A DNA stretch of 64,000 nt. Origin: Diphasiastrum complanatum. Taxonomy: Eukaryota; Streptophyta; Lycopodiopsida; Lycopodiales; Lycopodiaceae. The stretch is from the NCBI GenBank assembly GCA_029204225.1, contig CM055100.1:5001-69000 (forward strand). The letters run 5' to 3'. This document shows positions 32,801 to 46,542 of the stretch, piece after piece (within the stretch, counting starts at the first letter, position 1; the number at the start of each line of letters is the position of its first letter). The notes beneath the pieces were generated by a model. That model was not told the DNA's origin and ran no database searches. It worked only from the letters and a program-made list of their open reading frames with translations. The position numbers and the translations under genes were made by a program.

Positions 32801-35760
32801 AGTTTTTGAATCCCTGTTCTGATGATCCACATATACATTGTTGGTTTATTCACAATGGGGTTGTAGTTCTGGATTGAAGTGGGCTGTAGAATCATCTGTT
32901 GGTCGAATTAGCTATGGAAATTATGGCAGTTCGATCCAGTAGTTTGCAGATTGCAGCAGACAGGGCGTTCTTTTCTTGAAATCACCTGCTGCAATAAACA
33001 CGAAGGCTAGTTGCTGTAGTATACTTTCAAAAAAGCTATCTACAAGCATAGGAATCGTGCTAATGCTCTGAAGGTACTCGCTGCTCATCACTTCATCATT
33101 GATCCTTCAATCAGGATTTTCTTGGACTGGTGCACGCGCGCTTCCCAGTTGTGTGGATCTGAAACGCGCATCTGGAAATAACTTCTAGCAGGACAATGCA
33201 TGCCTCATTACCTTCCCCATGAGTGCGTGGCAGTCCATGGAAGAATGTTTGAAGGAGATGCGTGAAGGAGTGCAGCTTTAGCAGCGATCGGTTCCAACCA
33301 GAACAGTCGTGTGTTGAATCCCAAGCAGCAGTCGAGCCTGGTGAGGCAGTGAGGTTTCTGTCAGCGATGGAAGCTGTGTGGAAGAGGCTAATCTGTAGGT
33401 GAGGGCTGCGGCCGTTAGGTTTTGAACTAGCAGCCTTTGTGCTCTCAATTAGGGTTTGCATATGGGGTTTTTCAAAAGGCCTCATTCTCTTCTTTTGTGG
33501 CATTGGAACTTTTTTTTAAGCTTTTTTGTATGCATATTTTGGCTCTTTTGTAGCTTCGTTTTAAGCCTTTAGAGATGTAACTTTGAAAGTTACACGACTT
33601 TCAATTGATACATTGGTATTATATCAATGCCTACACTAAAGCCCAAAACTATGGGAACCTTGATATTTTTGTAATCCAAGAGTCAAGCTGTACTAGGTGA
33701 TTTCGGAAAGATGATTTTTTTTTTTTCGGGAAATTGACCTTGATGATGGAAATACCGGTTTCTCTAGTTGTTTATTGGGGAACTAAGTGAAGGAATAATT
33801 TATTCTCCCGTTCGAGTTCCTAAGTGAGATTTTATGAACAAGGTTCATAAAATTAGGATTGACGGCACATAAGCAACTCTTCAAGGTACGGTTCCCAGGC
33901 AAGTACCCAGGTTGGAAAATTTGTTTTTTTTGGTATTGTGCTAAGTAGCGATTTAACTTTGGAGTAAGAATACTCCCTGGAAAAAAGAGTTAACTGGTGT
34001 GTCAGGATTTTCTATATATAATCCATATATATTTTTCTTTTTTGGTCTTAGCAACATTAATGATTTTGTTGTTACATTCCTAATGATTTTGATCATTAAG
34101 ATTGGCAACTAAAAGTTTTCAGTAAGATACTTGTTAAAGTCAAAATGCAGTTGAACTAAGTAAAGAGAAAAGGAAAAACAGCTTGTCATTTACTATATCT
34201 CCAAGGAAATTTCTAGTACCTTAGCTGATAAAGTTTTTCGGGGGACCGAAAAATCTAAGGGAGGAAGAGAAATGGACATCAAAGTTAGTACATGAGTTTC
34301 TTTGGAATCTTTGAAGACCTTTATAATCCTAATTATGGAGTAATTTCATAATGAAATTGATTTAAGAAGTTCATTGAATTCATATTTGATATCATATATG
34401 ACTATGAGAATGACTATAAAATTTAGAGATGATGTGGATGATTAAGGAGTGTGTTAACACATCGATCACATTTAAGTGGTTAGTACAAGAAACGGCTTTT
34501 CTTAAGGGATAAGGATCCTTGATTTGGAAAGCTTATTACTAACCAGCAAAAAGTTGACAATGTGACGGTAACCCATGTGTAGTGCCTTATTGTTGGATCA
34601 TCCTTTCATAAATGGATTATTATTTATCAGAAATAAAAATTTATGGATTTTCCAGTGTTTGGTTTATCTAGGGGTTGATAATGTGAAAAATTTGTGGTAA
34701 GATGTAAGTGGGTTGGAAAACTTGTGAGAGTGGATGTGTTTTCAATTTCAGAGATTTCCCAGATATGTTATTTACTCATGAGAAATAGAATTCTTAATTT
34801 GTAACTCAGTTACAAGATTCTTAGTGAGATATGAGAGTAACATATGTGGATTTTGGAGGAATTTGCCAGATAAGGACATATGTGTTTATGCACTGGGTCA
34901 TAGTGAGATTATTCTCATATGTGCACGATTAACCTTGTATGGATCTACTATGTATTCCTGGTTACTAGGGTTATTTGGTGCATTTAACCTAGTTGGTAAA
35001 CACAGACATATGATCAAGTATTGTGTTGGACAATTACTTGTAGAGTTAACAATTTTTAGTTAACTTAAAAGTGATTTGGATATGGAGCTAAATGTGGTAT
35101 TGTACTAGTACGATTAAGATCTGCACCTGGACATGTGAGACTTTTGATTCATTAGCAACTAACTTGAGTAAATGATTTACTCTGGTGGAAAGTTAATTTA
35201 GTGAAACAGATAGTGTAAAGAGAATTCACCAGAAACGATTTGTTCATATGTGTTGCTTGCAAGACGCATGATTTGTGAATCATTGAGATTCATCAGAAAA
35301 GTTATGTGCATAGAACATAGACGAATTCTTGGTAGAGTATTTCTCAAATGAGAAATAGGCTCAATTTCATTAGTGATTGTATCCCAGAGAGCTCAATTGG
35401 ATAACAAATCATAATGGTTCCAAGAATGATAACTGAATTTTCAAGGAATTCAACATAATTTTGGACATCTAGATTTAGTTCAATTTATCTCTAAGTATGA
35501 AATGCATATTGACCTAAATTGCCAATTAACAAAAATTAAACTAATTTCTCACAGAGCCCACACTACATTTTTTCTTTAAATCATTTTTTATGTCAACATC
35601 TCATTATTCATTTAGTAAATGGATTTCAAGTTTATATAAAATTCAATATACAAAGCCTGAATTTCATATGTCATTTTTTTAATATCAAGCCTCAAGAAAA
35701 GCCTATTTTAATTTTTTGACCCTAAAAGTTTTTGATCTCCTATTCTTGCACCAAAAGTAG
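32801..35760. other. Long stretch without a recognised gene
   Basis: 32.8-33.5 kb has more balanced composition and a 130-codon minus frame (33111-33503) without known motifs. 33.5-35.7 kb is AT-rich with only short frames. No LTR, terminal repeat or splice-supported frame was found. The N-terminal part of X copy C would be expected near 35.0-35.7 kb but was not recognised. Confidence 0.4.
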
Positions 35761-35769
35761 TCAATCACC

Positions 35770-36333
35770 ATGCAAAAGTTCCATATGTTGAATTAGAGCA
35801 CATGGGCCCTCAAAAGTTTATTAATTACATTTAAGGTCTAGTTCAATCGATTGTAGGAATAATTGATGGCATACATTCGGATATCAATATTTTGCAATAT
35901 AAAGGTCGTTCTCTAAAATCACTTTTACAGACAGGAGTTTTCTTTTATGATTACACCTATTTTCCTAATAAAAATGGTTTAGTTGGTAGATTAGAGCCAT
36001 ATCCTCTACCATATTTTTCGAGTGAGGAATGGATTTCTCCTGATGCAACAATTTCAGAAAGTTTTCGATCTAGACTATATATTGATATTCAGAGTATATT
36101 ATAATGTAGCGCTGGTTCAAAGAATAATATATTAAGTTTTTACTATTTTTGTTGATTTTTTTTTTCAAATGTAATGTTTGGATAATGAAAACAATGTTTA
36201 TTTGTAAGGACTTGAGTACTGAAATAACCGTCGAGTTGTTGGATGATGGTTGAGATACGAAACAAAATCAGCAAATTGAGTGCAGAGTATGTAACTCATC
36301 AATGACATTTAGATATCACATCAAAAAGCAAAT
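35770..36333 (+). pseudogene. Gene X, copy C, 5' part
   Basis: Reads GIIDGIHSDINILQYKGRS, FFYDYTYFPNKNG, YPLPYFSSEEWISPD and SFRSRLYIDI, matching X copy A at 8500-8760. CKDLSTEIT and FRYHIKKQM near 36200-36330 match CKDLSDETLLDL and FRYHIEKQM of copy A. Stops lie at about 35834 and 36102. The match is cut at 36333 by a copia insertion and resumes at 41371. The N-terminal KYSKNS segment was not found upstream. Confidence 0.65.
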
Positions 36334-38097
36334 GTGTTGATTTCACACGTGTGGACTGTCCACAACATGTACTTGTGATCTCCTAAGGTGTGTAGATGCA
36401 CCAAGATCAAGACTAGATTGAGATTCAAGATCTATCTTTGATTTTATGGCAAAAACACACTACTACATGCATTCAATCACTTCCAACTCTCACTCACACG
36501 TGTGGGAAGTATTCAAAAAATAATCTAAGTAAAAACAAGCTGCTCTCCTTGGGTAGAGAGAGAAAAATGATCATGAGCTCTCGGGTAGAGAGAGAAAGCT
36601 AGAAATCCAATAACTCACAAAATCCATGAAATCACCAAATCAATTAGATCCAAAATGAGGAGTACAATGATACGAATAGATCCACGAGCTACCACTATGC
36701 TTAACTATGATTGGACCATACTTTGTCACCTCTTGATCCTATTGGACCATTGATCCATGCACCTCTAAATTCTATTGGACCATTTTCAAGCAAACCTCAA
36801 ATTCTATTGGACCACTCATGGTTCCACCTCTAAATCCTATTGGACCTCTTAAACTTCATCAAACAAAAGCATTACACTTGTCTACAGTCTAATTGGCACA
36901 AGTTTGGCCTCCTACTCTATTTTGGCTCAATAGTGGCATTACAAGTGGAAATGGATAATTTGCCATCTATGCCAAATTTGACCCTATCAACATCCTACAC
37001 CTAAATGCTTGACTATGAAATTCTATGAGACCCTACATCAAACATTTTTATTTACTTTACAATTCTCCACACGTGAGAACATCCTCCACACATGTGAGAT
37101 TCACTTACAAACTTCTATCATAAAAAATACCAAGCTAGATTTTTGCCAGTTTCTCACACTCCTCCTCAAAAAATAGCTTGGAAAGGTACTAAATCACTTG
37201 AGAAGTTTGTAAATCTTTTTGAGTGGATCCTTTGGTATGCATAAGAAGTGAAGATCAGCCAAGGGATCCATCATAGCAGCACACTCACCATATCCATGAT
37301 AAAATCTCTTTGGTAGAGATCTCTTGCCAATGCCTTTGAAGAGTGCTCCACCAATATGCCACTATGATCATGGGCTTCCTCCATGCTTGATGATGATCTT
37401 TTCTTTGAAAGTTCCACTTGCATGATGGATGCACCATAAATAGAGAAATATGAGGCTTCCAAGCCTCATAAGGATCATGGAGATCAAGATCATAAGATGT
37501 GAAACAATGACGAGTATCAAGATTATGCTTTCTAGCTTGACTAGAAACTATATCCATGATGGATCTAATCTTGATATCAAAGACTATCTTGATCTTTTTT
37601 AGGCTAGTTACTCTCTCAAGGATGTAAGTGTCCGCTTTGGATGCTTCACTTAATCTCAAGAGGAGTTTGCCTCAAAACATGTGAAAACATGATTTTCAAA
37701 AAAGTGAGTACCAAGCTCAATCTTGTTCTTACTAGAACCAAGAGCAATATCTTGCTTTCAAAAAGTATTGGAAACACATCTAAGTCAATAATGACAAGAA
37801 ACATGTCCATACCATAAGCATCATACAAAACTAGTATAGCTTCAATCTTGGAAGTGGCCGAGATCAAGGCTTATCAAGAAGCATCACAAGTTATCTTTTT
37901 TGAAGGTATTCAAGTTATGATGGGGCCAATTTGTGAGGAGGAGTTTCTTCTTCATGTGATTTCAAGAAGATCTTCAAGATGCATGGCCGAGTCTTTATGG
38001 CTCACCTTACATGGCAAAGAGGGGCATCTTTCATGTTGTATCTACTACAACACATTCATATATGCTTCTCTTCCTTTGCTTGAAATGTTATCTTGCT

Positions 38098-38715
38098 TCA
38101 TTGAATTTTTTGGATCTCAAAGTTCAAGTTCACAATCACTTTTGAAATAGAGAGAGTAAAGACACTAAAGGCCTCCTTGATGGATGAGTATCCAATCATG
38201 ATCCATGAGCTTGGATCATCCTTCCTCCTTGTTTCCAAGGGAATATGTGCAAAGCAAGCACTACCAAGTTCACTAAGGTGATCAACCTTAGGCTTCATAT
38301 TGAATAAAACTTCATATGGTGCTATATCTTCAAGAGCTCCAATACTCCTCAAAGCTTTGATCTTCAATGAGAATTTCTTCTCAACATATGCTTTGAATAA
38401 TAAGGAATAATCATACACCATAATACTTGAAGAGAGAAGATATGTGCATCTTGTGTGATCATCCTCCTTTGAAATATTGGACACATAAGAAACATCAAGA
38501 GAGTTTGCACTCTCACTTGGATCCAATTTGTAGATGCCTTCAAATCTTGATCCATATGCAAGGATCTCACCATCCTTTTTTATCACACAATTGTCAATAT
38601 TGATGACATCAAAGCCACTATCAAGAAGTTGGCCAACACTTAAGATGTTCTTTGTAAGCTTTGGGACAAAAAGAACATTGTTGAGAAAGAGATCTTTGGA
38701 AGATGCAAGCTTCAA
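38098..38715 (-). pseudogene. Copia integrase remnant of the 36.3-41.4 kb element
   Basis: LTKNILSVGQLLDSGFDV precedes the normal integrase start, but the HHCC and DDE parts are gone. The frame jumps to VEKKFSLKIKALRS and then APYEVLFNMKP and HIPLETRRKDDPSS, typical of the integrase C-terminal half. A deletion fused the two ends in frame. Confidence 0.75.
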
Positions 38716-38726
38716 GGGAATAATCC

Positions 38727-39793
38727 CTATCCTTCAATATTGCACTCATGCTTACTTGCAATGTACATGGTCTTCTTGACTCCATCATAAGGCATAATAG
38801 ATGAAAAAGAGTGCTTGGAGCCACACATATGTGAAGATGCTCCACTATCAATATACCATGAGTCATCCTTGTTGAAGGTGGAAGAGGAGAAGCTAGATGC
38901 CATAAGAGAGCCTTCTCCATCACTTGCAATATAGTCTTCTTTCTCATTGGTGATGTTGGCTTGATTGAGTTGATTCTTCTTCTTGAAGCAATTGGTGGCA
39001 TAATGGCCTTTATTGCCACAATAAAAGCACTTGATCTTCTTCTTCTTGAGATTTGAAGTAGAAGCATGAGAGGTATCCTCCTCCTCTCCATCTTGGTCTT
39101 TAGCTTTGTCATTAGAGAAGTGATGGTGTTGCTTCTTACTCCTCTCTTTGTGCTTGGCAAATAGAACTTTGCCATCATCATGATTGAGTGATAGCTTGTC
39201 CATCCTCAAGAGTTTGTACTCTTGTCTTGATTCTTCAGAAATAAGCACACTTTGAAGGGCCTCCAAACTTGGTAGCTCCTCCTTAATGGCATAGGATTGG
39301 ACAAGGTTGTCATATTCATCTCTCAAGCCATTGAGAATGACTTGGACTAGCTCACTTTGATTGATTGAGTCACCAATACATGCAAGCTCCCTATGAATAT
39401 CCTTGACTCTCAAAACATAATTAGATGCACTCTCATCACTCTCTTGACTACTTTGGAATATTTGATTTCTAAGAGTGAGGAGCCTAGAGGTGTTCTTAGC
39501 CTCATAGATGGACTTGAGACAATCCCAAGCTTCCTTGGATGTAGAACAATCACCAATCTCCCTCAATATCTCATTAGAGACATTCATCTTAATGTAGTGG
39601 AGAGCCATCCTAGCTCTCTTCTTGTATTTTTGTACTTCTTAAAGGACTTGAGGCTCCTCCTCAATCCCAAGTACAATGTCCATCACATCTTGGAGTATCA
39701 AGATGGACTCCATCCTCAACTTCCATATTGAATAATTGGAAGTAGACAATCTCTCACTTGGTTGCAACAAGTATGAACTCATTGAAGTCATGT
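38727..39793 (-). pseudogene. Copia gag-protease of the 36.3-41.4 kb element
   Basis: The clean 293-codon frame starts MALHYIKMNVSNEILREIGD. The true start is farther upstream near 39793 (frame MTSMSSYLLQPSERLST), broken by a TAA near 39640. It holds RLLTLRNQIFQSS, a CCHC knuckle CFYCGNKGHYATNC and the protease site SWYIDSGASSHM. It would encode particle protein and protease for copia replication. Confidence 0.9.
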
Positions 39794-41370
39794 AAAGTGG
39801 AGATAAATAAAAGTGATGAACAAAAAATGTTGCTTCTCTCTCACTATAGGATCCAATAATGGTGTGCTACCATCTCCTATGCAAGATCTTGCAACAAACT
39901 GTGAGATGATTCTCACTAGCTATCTCAATCTCTCCAAAACTAGATATACTTCACATCAAATGATGGAGTATGGGCAAAGTTAGGATCAAACACTCTTAGC
40001 ACGTGTGAAATATACTAAGAAATCAAATTTGACTCAAATACAATGATATTGCATGAAACAAAATGGCTAAGATCTCAAAACAGTGCCTAGATCACATATA
40101 GATGAGATTGGTAAGCATTCAACTGTGATTTTGGATCAAACAAGCAATCGCTTGACCAAACCAAATGTGTCCACCCAGGTCTAGGTGCCCTACCTAACCC
40201 TCTTCAAAAGCTTATAACTTCTAATTGGCACAACCAAATGGAATGAAACTAATCGCATCAGAAACTAGACAAAAGTAGCTTCAAAACAAGCTATCAAGCA
40301 AGATAAATGGATCAAACATGAGAGAGAACTTCCAAACTGAAATTGGATGTTCCTCACACGTGTCTGAGCACCTGATTCCGTACAGTACCAGGTCAGACCC
40401 AATCAATGTCCTTTTGATTTCTTTTGATCCAAAATTGAACAAGATAGCTAGGAAAATGGGCCTTGACAATTTCTAGCTCAAGATTGATGAATAGTTTTCA
40501 CTCAAATGATCAAAATGCATGGTAACCTTAGGTAGGCTCTGATACCATGTTGATTTCACACGTGTGGACTGTCCACAACATGTACTTGTGATCTCGTAAG
40601 GTGTGTAGATGCACCGAGATCAAGACTAGATTGAGATTCAAGATCTATCTTTGATTCTATGGCAAAAACACACTACTACATGCATTCAATCACTTCCAAC
40701 TCTCACTCACACGTGTGGGAAGTGTTCCAAAAATAATCTAAGTAAAAACAAGCTGCTCTCCTTGGGTAGAGAGATAAAATCATCATGAGCTCTTAGGTAG
40801 AGAGAGAAAGCTAGAAAACCAATTACTCACAAAATCCACTCAATCTCAAAATCAATAAGATCCAAATGAGGAGTACAATGATACTAGTAGATCCATGAGC
40901 TACCACTATGCTTAACTGTGATTGGACCACACTTTGCCACCTCTTAATCCTATTGGACCATTGATTAATGCACCTCTAAATTCTATTGGACCATTTTCAA
41001 GCAAACCTCAAATTCTATTGGACCACTCATGGTTCCACCTCTAAATCCTATTGGACCTCTTAAACTTCATCAAACAAAAGCATTACACTTGTCTACACTC
41101 TAATTGGCACAAGTTTGGCCTCCTACTCTATTTTGGCTCAATAGTGGCATTACAAGTGGAAATAGATAATTTGCCATCTATGCCAAATTTGACCCTATCA
41201 ACATCCTAGACCTAAATGATTGACTATGAAATTCTATGAGACCCCTATATCAAACAATTTTATTTACTTTACAATTCTCCACACGTGGGAACATCCTCCA
41301 CACATGTGAGATTCACTTACAAACTTCTATCATAAAAAACACCAAGCTAGAATTTTGCAAATTTCTCACA

Positions 41371-41840
41371 AATTGCTCACTTTGCTGCTATATTATAGAA
41401 GATGGATAAAATACAAAAATGTTTGGAGCCACTTGATCAAGATTATGGGATAAACCCTCAAGAGGAACTTCAGATAACAGTGAAAAGAAATGACAACATT
41501 CTTGTAATGGTTGAGGTCGAGGAAGATTGGTGTCTCAATCACATTCGATCATAACTAGACATGTTGCAATTCGATCTACCTCAATATTATCAATTTTGAT
41601 TGAATGGTGTAAAAGTACATTATGTCATATGAAATATTCATTTTTTTTTCTATTTCTTAGTGAATCAGTTTAAAAAAATAAATTGACTAATTCAATTTCT
41701 CTTGTGCAAGTGAGAGTAAGGCATGAAGAGCATGTAAAATGCAAAGACATTGGAACATCCATCAAAATTGAAGATTATGAACAATGTAATTTTGTATTAT
41801 GTAATACAATTTTTTGTATACATCATTTTTGGAATATATG
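41371..41840 (+). pseudogene. Gene X, copy C, 3' part
   Basis: Continues X after the copia insertion. LEPLDQDYG matches WLPLDQDFE of copy A. NDNILVMVEVEEDWCLNHI and then FDLPQYYQF match the ubiquitin-like block. After an intron-like gap (about 41616-41710), VRHEEHVKCKDIGTSIKI matches the last exon of copy B. One stop replaces a residue near 41552 and another falls in YYQF-stop-LNGVKV. It converges with Y copy C. Confidence 0.7.
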
Positions 41841-41870
41841 AACCACTTTTTCTATGAGGCTCTTTCTTTT

Positions 41871-44330
41871 CTATGATTTCCATTTCCATGGTGGAGGAGA
41901 CAATGTAATTGCAACAGGATAATATGAGTTTTTGATAAAAAGCTTAGTTTTCTCCTGCCGGAAATGCATTATCTCCATTGGGAAGATCTTCGGGCACTTG
42001 AACTCCAGTGACACTATAATCAAATATCGAATCGACGCTTGCCCTTGTTGAAGTCTCGGACATTGAACTGGTATTGGTCATATTTTTGGTCTTCATTGCG
42101 TTGGTCTATATTGTCCTTGTCTTGGCATATTTGGATATGTTCAGAAGATAATCTGATCGAACCTTTGCCGCAACAAATCTGAGTGAACTTATGCTGCATG
42201 TTTGGATTGGTTGTGGCAAAGGTTCAATCAGATTATCTTCTGAACTTATCTAAAAAAAACCATGGTAAAGGCAAGGCAGACCAAGGCTATGAAAAATAAA
42301 CAGGTAGGAACATCATAGAAATTGAAGATGAATGAATAATAATATGAAATAATAACAAGAAAACAAACATGTAAGAACAACCATAGAAAAATGTTAATAT
42401 ATTTGTATAAAATTTTTCTGTACATGTGTTTCATCCACATTAAGGGAGGCCAATTTTTTATCAATATCAACTTGAGAACCATTCCTCAATTTGAGAGTCA
42501 TGCTAATCTATGATCTCTAAATCCATTGGAGAACACTTTGCCACTGAAACTGAATATGAATTTTTGATCACAAATTTTATCGTCTCCTGCTTGAAGTGCA
42601 TTATCTCCATTGGAAAGACTTTCGGGCATTTAAACTGAAAAAAAAAAAAACAAAAACACAGTTAAATGTTATTAATCAAAGATTAGTTATTAGGAATATT
42701 CTTATGAATGTGATTATGAAAAAAACAAAAACACGATTAGATGTTATTAATCGAAGATTAGTTATTAGGAATTATCAAGAATAGATTACCTCTTCTAGAT
42801 TAGGAAGTTTATCTTGTAGTGCAAGCCAATTGAAAAACAATTTGGCATTGCATACTGTATACCAACCACAGTTGATAGAATCAACCTGCTGGGAGGACTG
42901 CAGTATTCACATATAAATGAAAGTTAGTAATAATTTTAACATTATGTAATATCAGATCAACGTGCACGAGGTGATGATAAAATCTACAAAGGAACCAAGC
43001 GTGCATCAAATCAATATCCAAAAAATATTGTTTGAATATCGGATCAGCATGCATGATATGAAAAGAAACTCAACAATAACTACAAGGGCACGTCGAACCG
43101 ATATTGAAAATTTTTTACCTCTGCATTAACCATTTTCAGTTTCGTATATGGTGTTGCACCTGGTACTAGAAAGTGTTCCAGTATTTTCTTGATATGGCTC
43201 CTCACAATTTTGTGGGTGTGTGTAATGGAGTTCATCTTTATACAAACTGGATTACACACACCGTCATCATTGACATATAATGACATCACATATAAGCTCC
43301 AAAACAATAAATTTATGAGAATGAATGTGAAATCAAAATTCACATGAAAAATTCAACTTAATAAAATCTGCAAAAAATACACTTACTTTATTATGTATGG
43401 GAGCACGAGAATTGGAGTCCCCAGTCTGACGTATTGGAGCACATCATCGTGTAGACTTTTGAATTCGGGAAAATCAAAAGAAGCACAATACTACATCTAT
43501 AAATAGTGTTGCCTAGAAAATCTCCATCCACCAATACTAAATTGCCCCCTCTCCTACATTGTCCCCTAGCATTTTATCCCTACTTTCTAATTCACCTGTA
43601 TCTAATTTAGAAAGGGGAAGACCAATATTTGTCTTAGGCATCTTAAAATTGTAAAGAGGACCTAAAGCATTAAGATATGTGTTTAACAATTGGTCATATT
43701 GTACATATTTAGGAGCATTTACAAAGGCAAGTGCAGGGGGTGAAAGAAGTAATACAGATAAACCACTTAACAAATTGTCATTTAAAATCAATTCGACCTT
43801 TAAATTTACAAAATCATTTAAATCTTTTTCTGAAATTGGAGGGGGAAAACTAATATTTGTGAGGGTAGGAGGAGACTAAGATTTAGATGGAGGAGGAGAT
43901 TTATTAGGAAAGGAAGATTTAAGGAGCAGAAGATGGAGATTGAGATTTAGTAGAAGAAGGAGACTTAGGAGGAGATTGTCTAGCAGTTAGAATATCATAC
44001 AGAGGAGAAGGCTTTGAAAAATCTGTAGCCTGAACACAACGTTGAAATCCTTCGGCATGATGGTCACCCTATTGGCACGGACAACTGCAAGAACACTATA
44101 TGAAAAAAATTTCACTTGGAAATCCTCATATGCAATGTGCAGCGCTTCAATTGTCGTTACAGTCCATCTCACATCTGCAAATAGACTTCTTGTTATCTGT
44201 CTGATGGATTTTTGTATGTGAGCTTTCGAAATCAGAAGATTATTGGTCTTCTATAGTTCCGAATATCCTTCAACCAGGGAGGGTCTCTTGGTTTGCCCAT
44301 TGGCCTTTTTTTTTTGGGAGAGTTTGTCAC
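41871..44330 (-). pseudogene. Gene Y, copy C: histone H3-like fold plus Ulp1-like protease
   Basis: Minus-strand pieces: WLKDIRNYRR (alpha-N, near 44270), then after a frameshift TTIEALHIAYEDFQVKFF (alpha 2) and VVRANRVTIMPKDFNVVF (alpha 3, near 44070). A Ser/Pro linker (QSPPKSPSSTKSQSPSS) and an open middle (43537-43791) follow. The protease part is in exons about 43119-43302 (WSLYVMSLY, CIKMNSITHTHK) and 42790-42897 (SSQQVDSINCGWYTV), ending at GT donors placed as in copy A. The catalytic His of the HW pair is lost at the acceptor. The position normally Asp is Asn, as in copy A. The last exon occurs twice (42508-42634 and 41871-42003, both FKCPK(V/I)FPMEIMHF). The upstream start is unclear; 44.53-44.83 kb is a retrotransposon gag piece. 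Confidence 0.7.
42140..42244. repeat. Hairpin with 35 bp arms
   Basis: 42140-42174 pairs with 42210-42244 at 33 of 35 positions, with a 35-base loop. It lies between the two copies of the last exon of Y copy C, probably in an intron or 3' UTR of Y. It could be a MITE or a small-RNA-like foldback. Confidence 0.7.
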
Positions 44331-44529
44331 TTTTTCAATCGTGACATTCCCTTTATGTAGTCCTACCTTTGATAGAACTATTTCCAACCTCCTAATTGCT
44401 ACTTTAGCCACAGACTCTGGTTGATTCCATGCTAGGAGAATATGCAGATAAATAAGTCTCTCAACCTGATGAGAAAAATTTTGAAAGTGCAATTTTGTTT
44501 CTTGAGACAAGGCCTCTTCATGGTGGCGT

Positions 44530-44830
44530 AACCGGCATGTCAAGCCCACAACCTTGGAAGAGTTTGTTGAAGTATTCAAAAAGTCGTTCGTGTTTGCGGA
44601 TGATGTTGATTATTACCAGAAATTTGTGAATTGCAAAAAGGAAACTAAAAGTTTAGAATCTTACATCCAGGAACTTATGGATTCGTGGAACCGAGTTCCA
44701 TCATTCGATTCTAAATTGGCTCTGTGATCATTTGTCCTAGGCTTGTCGGCTGATTATCAAAATGAATGCAAAAGAAACATGTATCACCCCCGAGTGGTTA
44801 TTAGTTATGCAAAGCAAAAATAAATGGAAT
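44530..44830 (+). pseudogene. Retrotransposon gag fragment
   Basis: The plus frame reads TTLEEFVEVFKKSFVFADDV, SLESYIQELMDSWNRVPSF and, after a TGA, SFVLGLSADYQNECKRNMY. This spacing (ESYIQEL...W) is typical of gag-domain proteins of LTR elements. No other part of the element is next to it. Its insertion may have removed the N-terminal end of Y copy C. Confidence 0.55.
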
Positions 44831-45179
44831 AATAATAGGAGGCGTGGGGGGTGGGCCCCAGGGGCGTTTATGGGCAACACGACTTGGAGATGTCCAACTT
44901 CCAACGATCAAGACTAAAAACTGTTGGAATTTAATCTAACTCCTACTCATCCCAACAGCCCTTCTTGCTTCTCTGATTTTTACTCTCTCAAATGCAACTT
45001 GCAAAAGATGAACTGTTTTCTAACAGTCTGCATATTTGAACTAATTGTCACCATACTCTGCATTTTCACTCGGGTTTTACCACGGGCAAAAAATTCGACA
45101 CTCGACACTGTCGCTATTTCTCCTACCTTTTTTTGCAACAAAGTGTTTAGCGACACTTATCTAAGCTGTTTTTGGGCCA

Positions 45180-45410
45180 TTTAGGCACTTCTAGAAAAGC
45201 GACACTTTTTGCGAAAAATGCGAAAAAGGTGACACTGCATTTTTACATGCACTTTTTGATAGGCAACAATCAGGGCAAAATGCGACATTGCAATTTTACA
45301 TGCAGTTTCTAACAGGCGAAAAAGACAAAAAATGCGACTGCATTTTTCGTCGCAGTTTCTGACAAGTGACAATAAAAGGCAAAAAACCCGACACTACAGT
45401 TTTACATGGG
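45180..45410. repeat. CGACACTGCATTTTTACATG repeat block, left arm
   Basis: About three degenerate units of 60-70 bp (gcgacac...gcatttttacatgcagtttct-aacaggcgaaaaa). The whole block reappears inverted at 46712-46925. GCGACAC words already begin near 45095. Confidence 0.75.
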
Positions 45411-46540
<1,130 letters not shown>

Positions 46541-46542
46541 AA

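Larger units (their letters stand above)
36334..41370 (-). mobile_element. Copia retrotransposon inserted into X copy C
   Basis: LTRs 36334-37158 and 40548-41370 (825 and 823 bp, highly similar) both read TGTTGATTTCACACGTGTGG...TTTCTCACA on the plus strand. The element is on the minus strand: the primer-binding site TGGTATCAGAGCC is the reverse complement of 40535-40547 beside the right LTR, and a purine tract (TTTGAGGAGGAG) abuts the left LTR. Target duplications are AAATG (36329-36333) and AATTG (41371-41375), one mismatch. Gag and protease survive, integrase is reduced, and RT/RNase H are absent. 37.2-38.1 kb is a non-coding segment shared with 16.3-18.0 kb. Confidence 0.9.

Noticed and set aside
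33111-33503. 130-codon minus-strand frame as a gene
   Set aside because: No recognised motif, no splice or promoter support, and it borders a repeat array. Left as unassigned.
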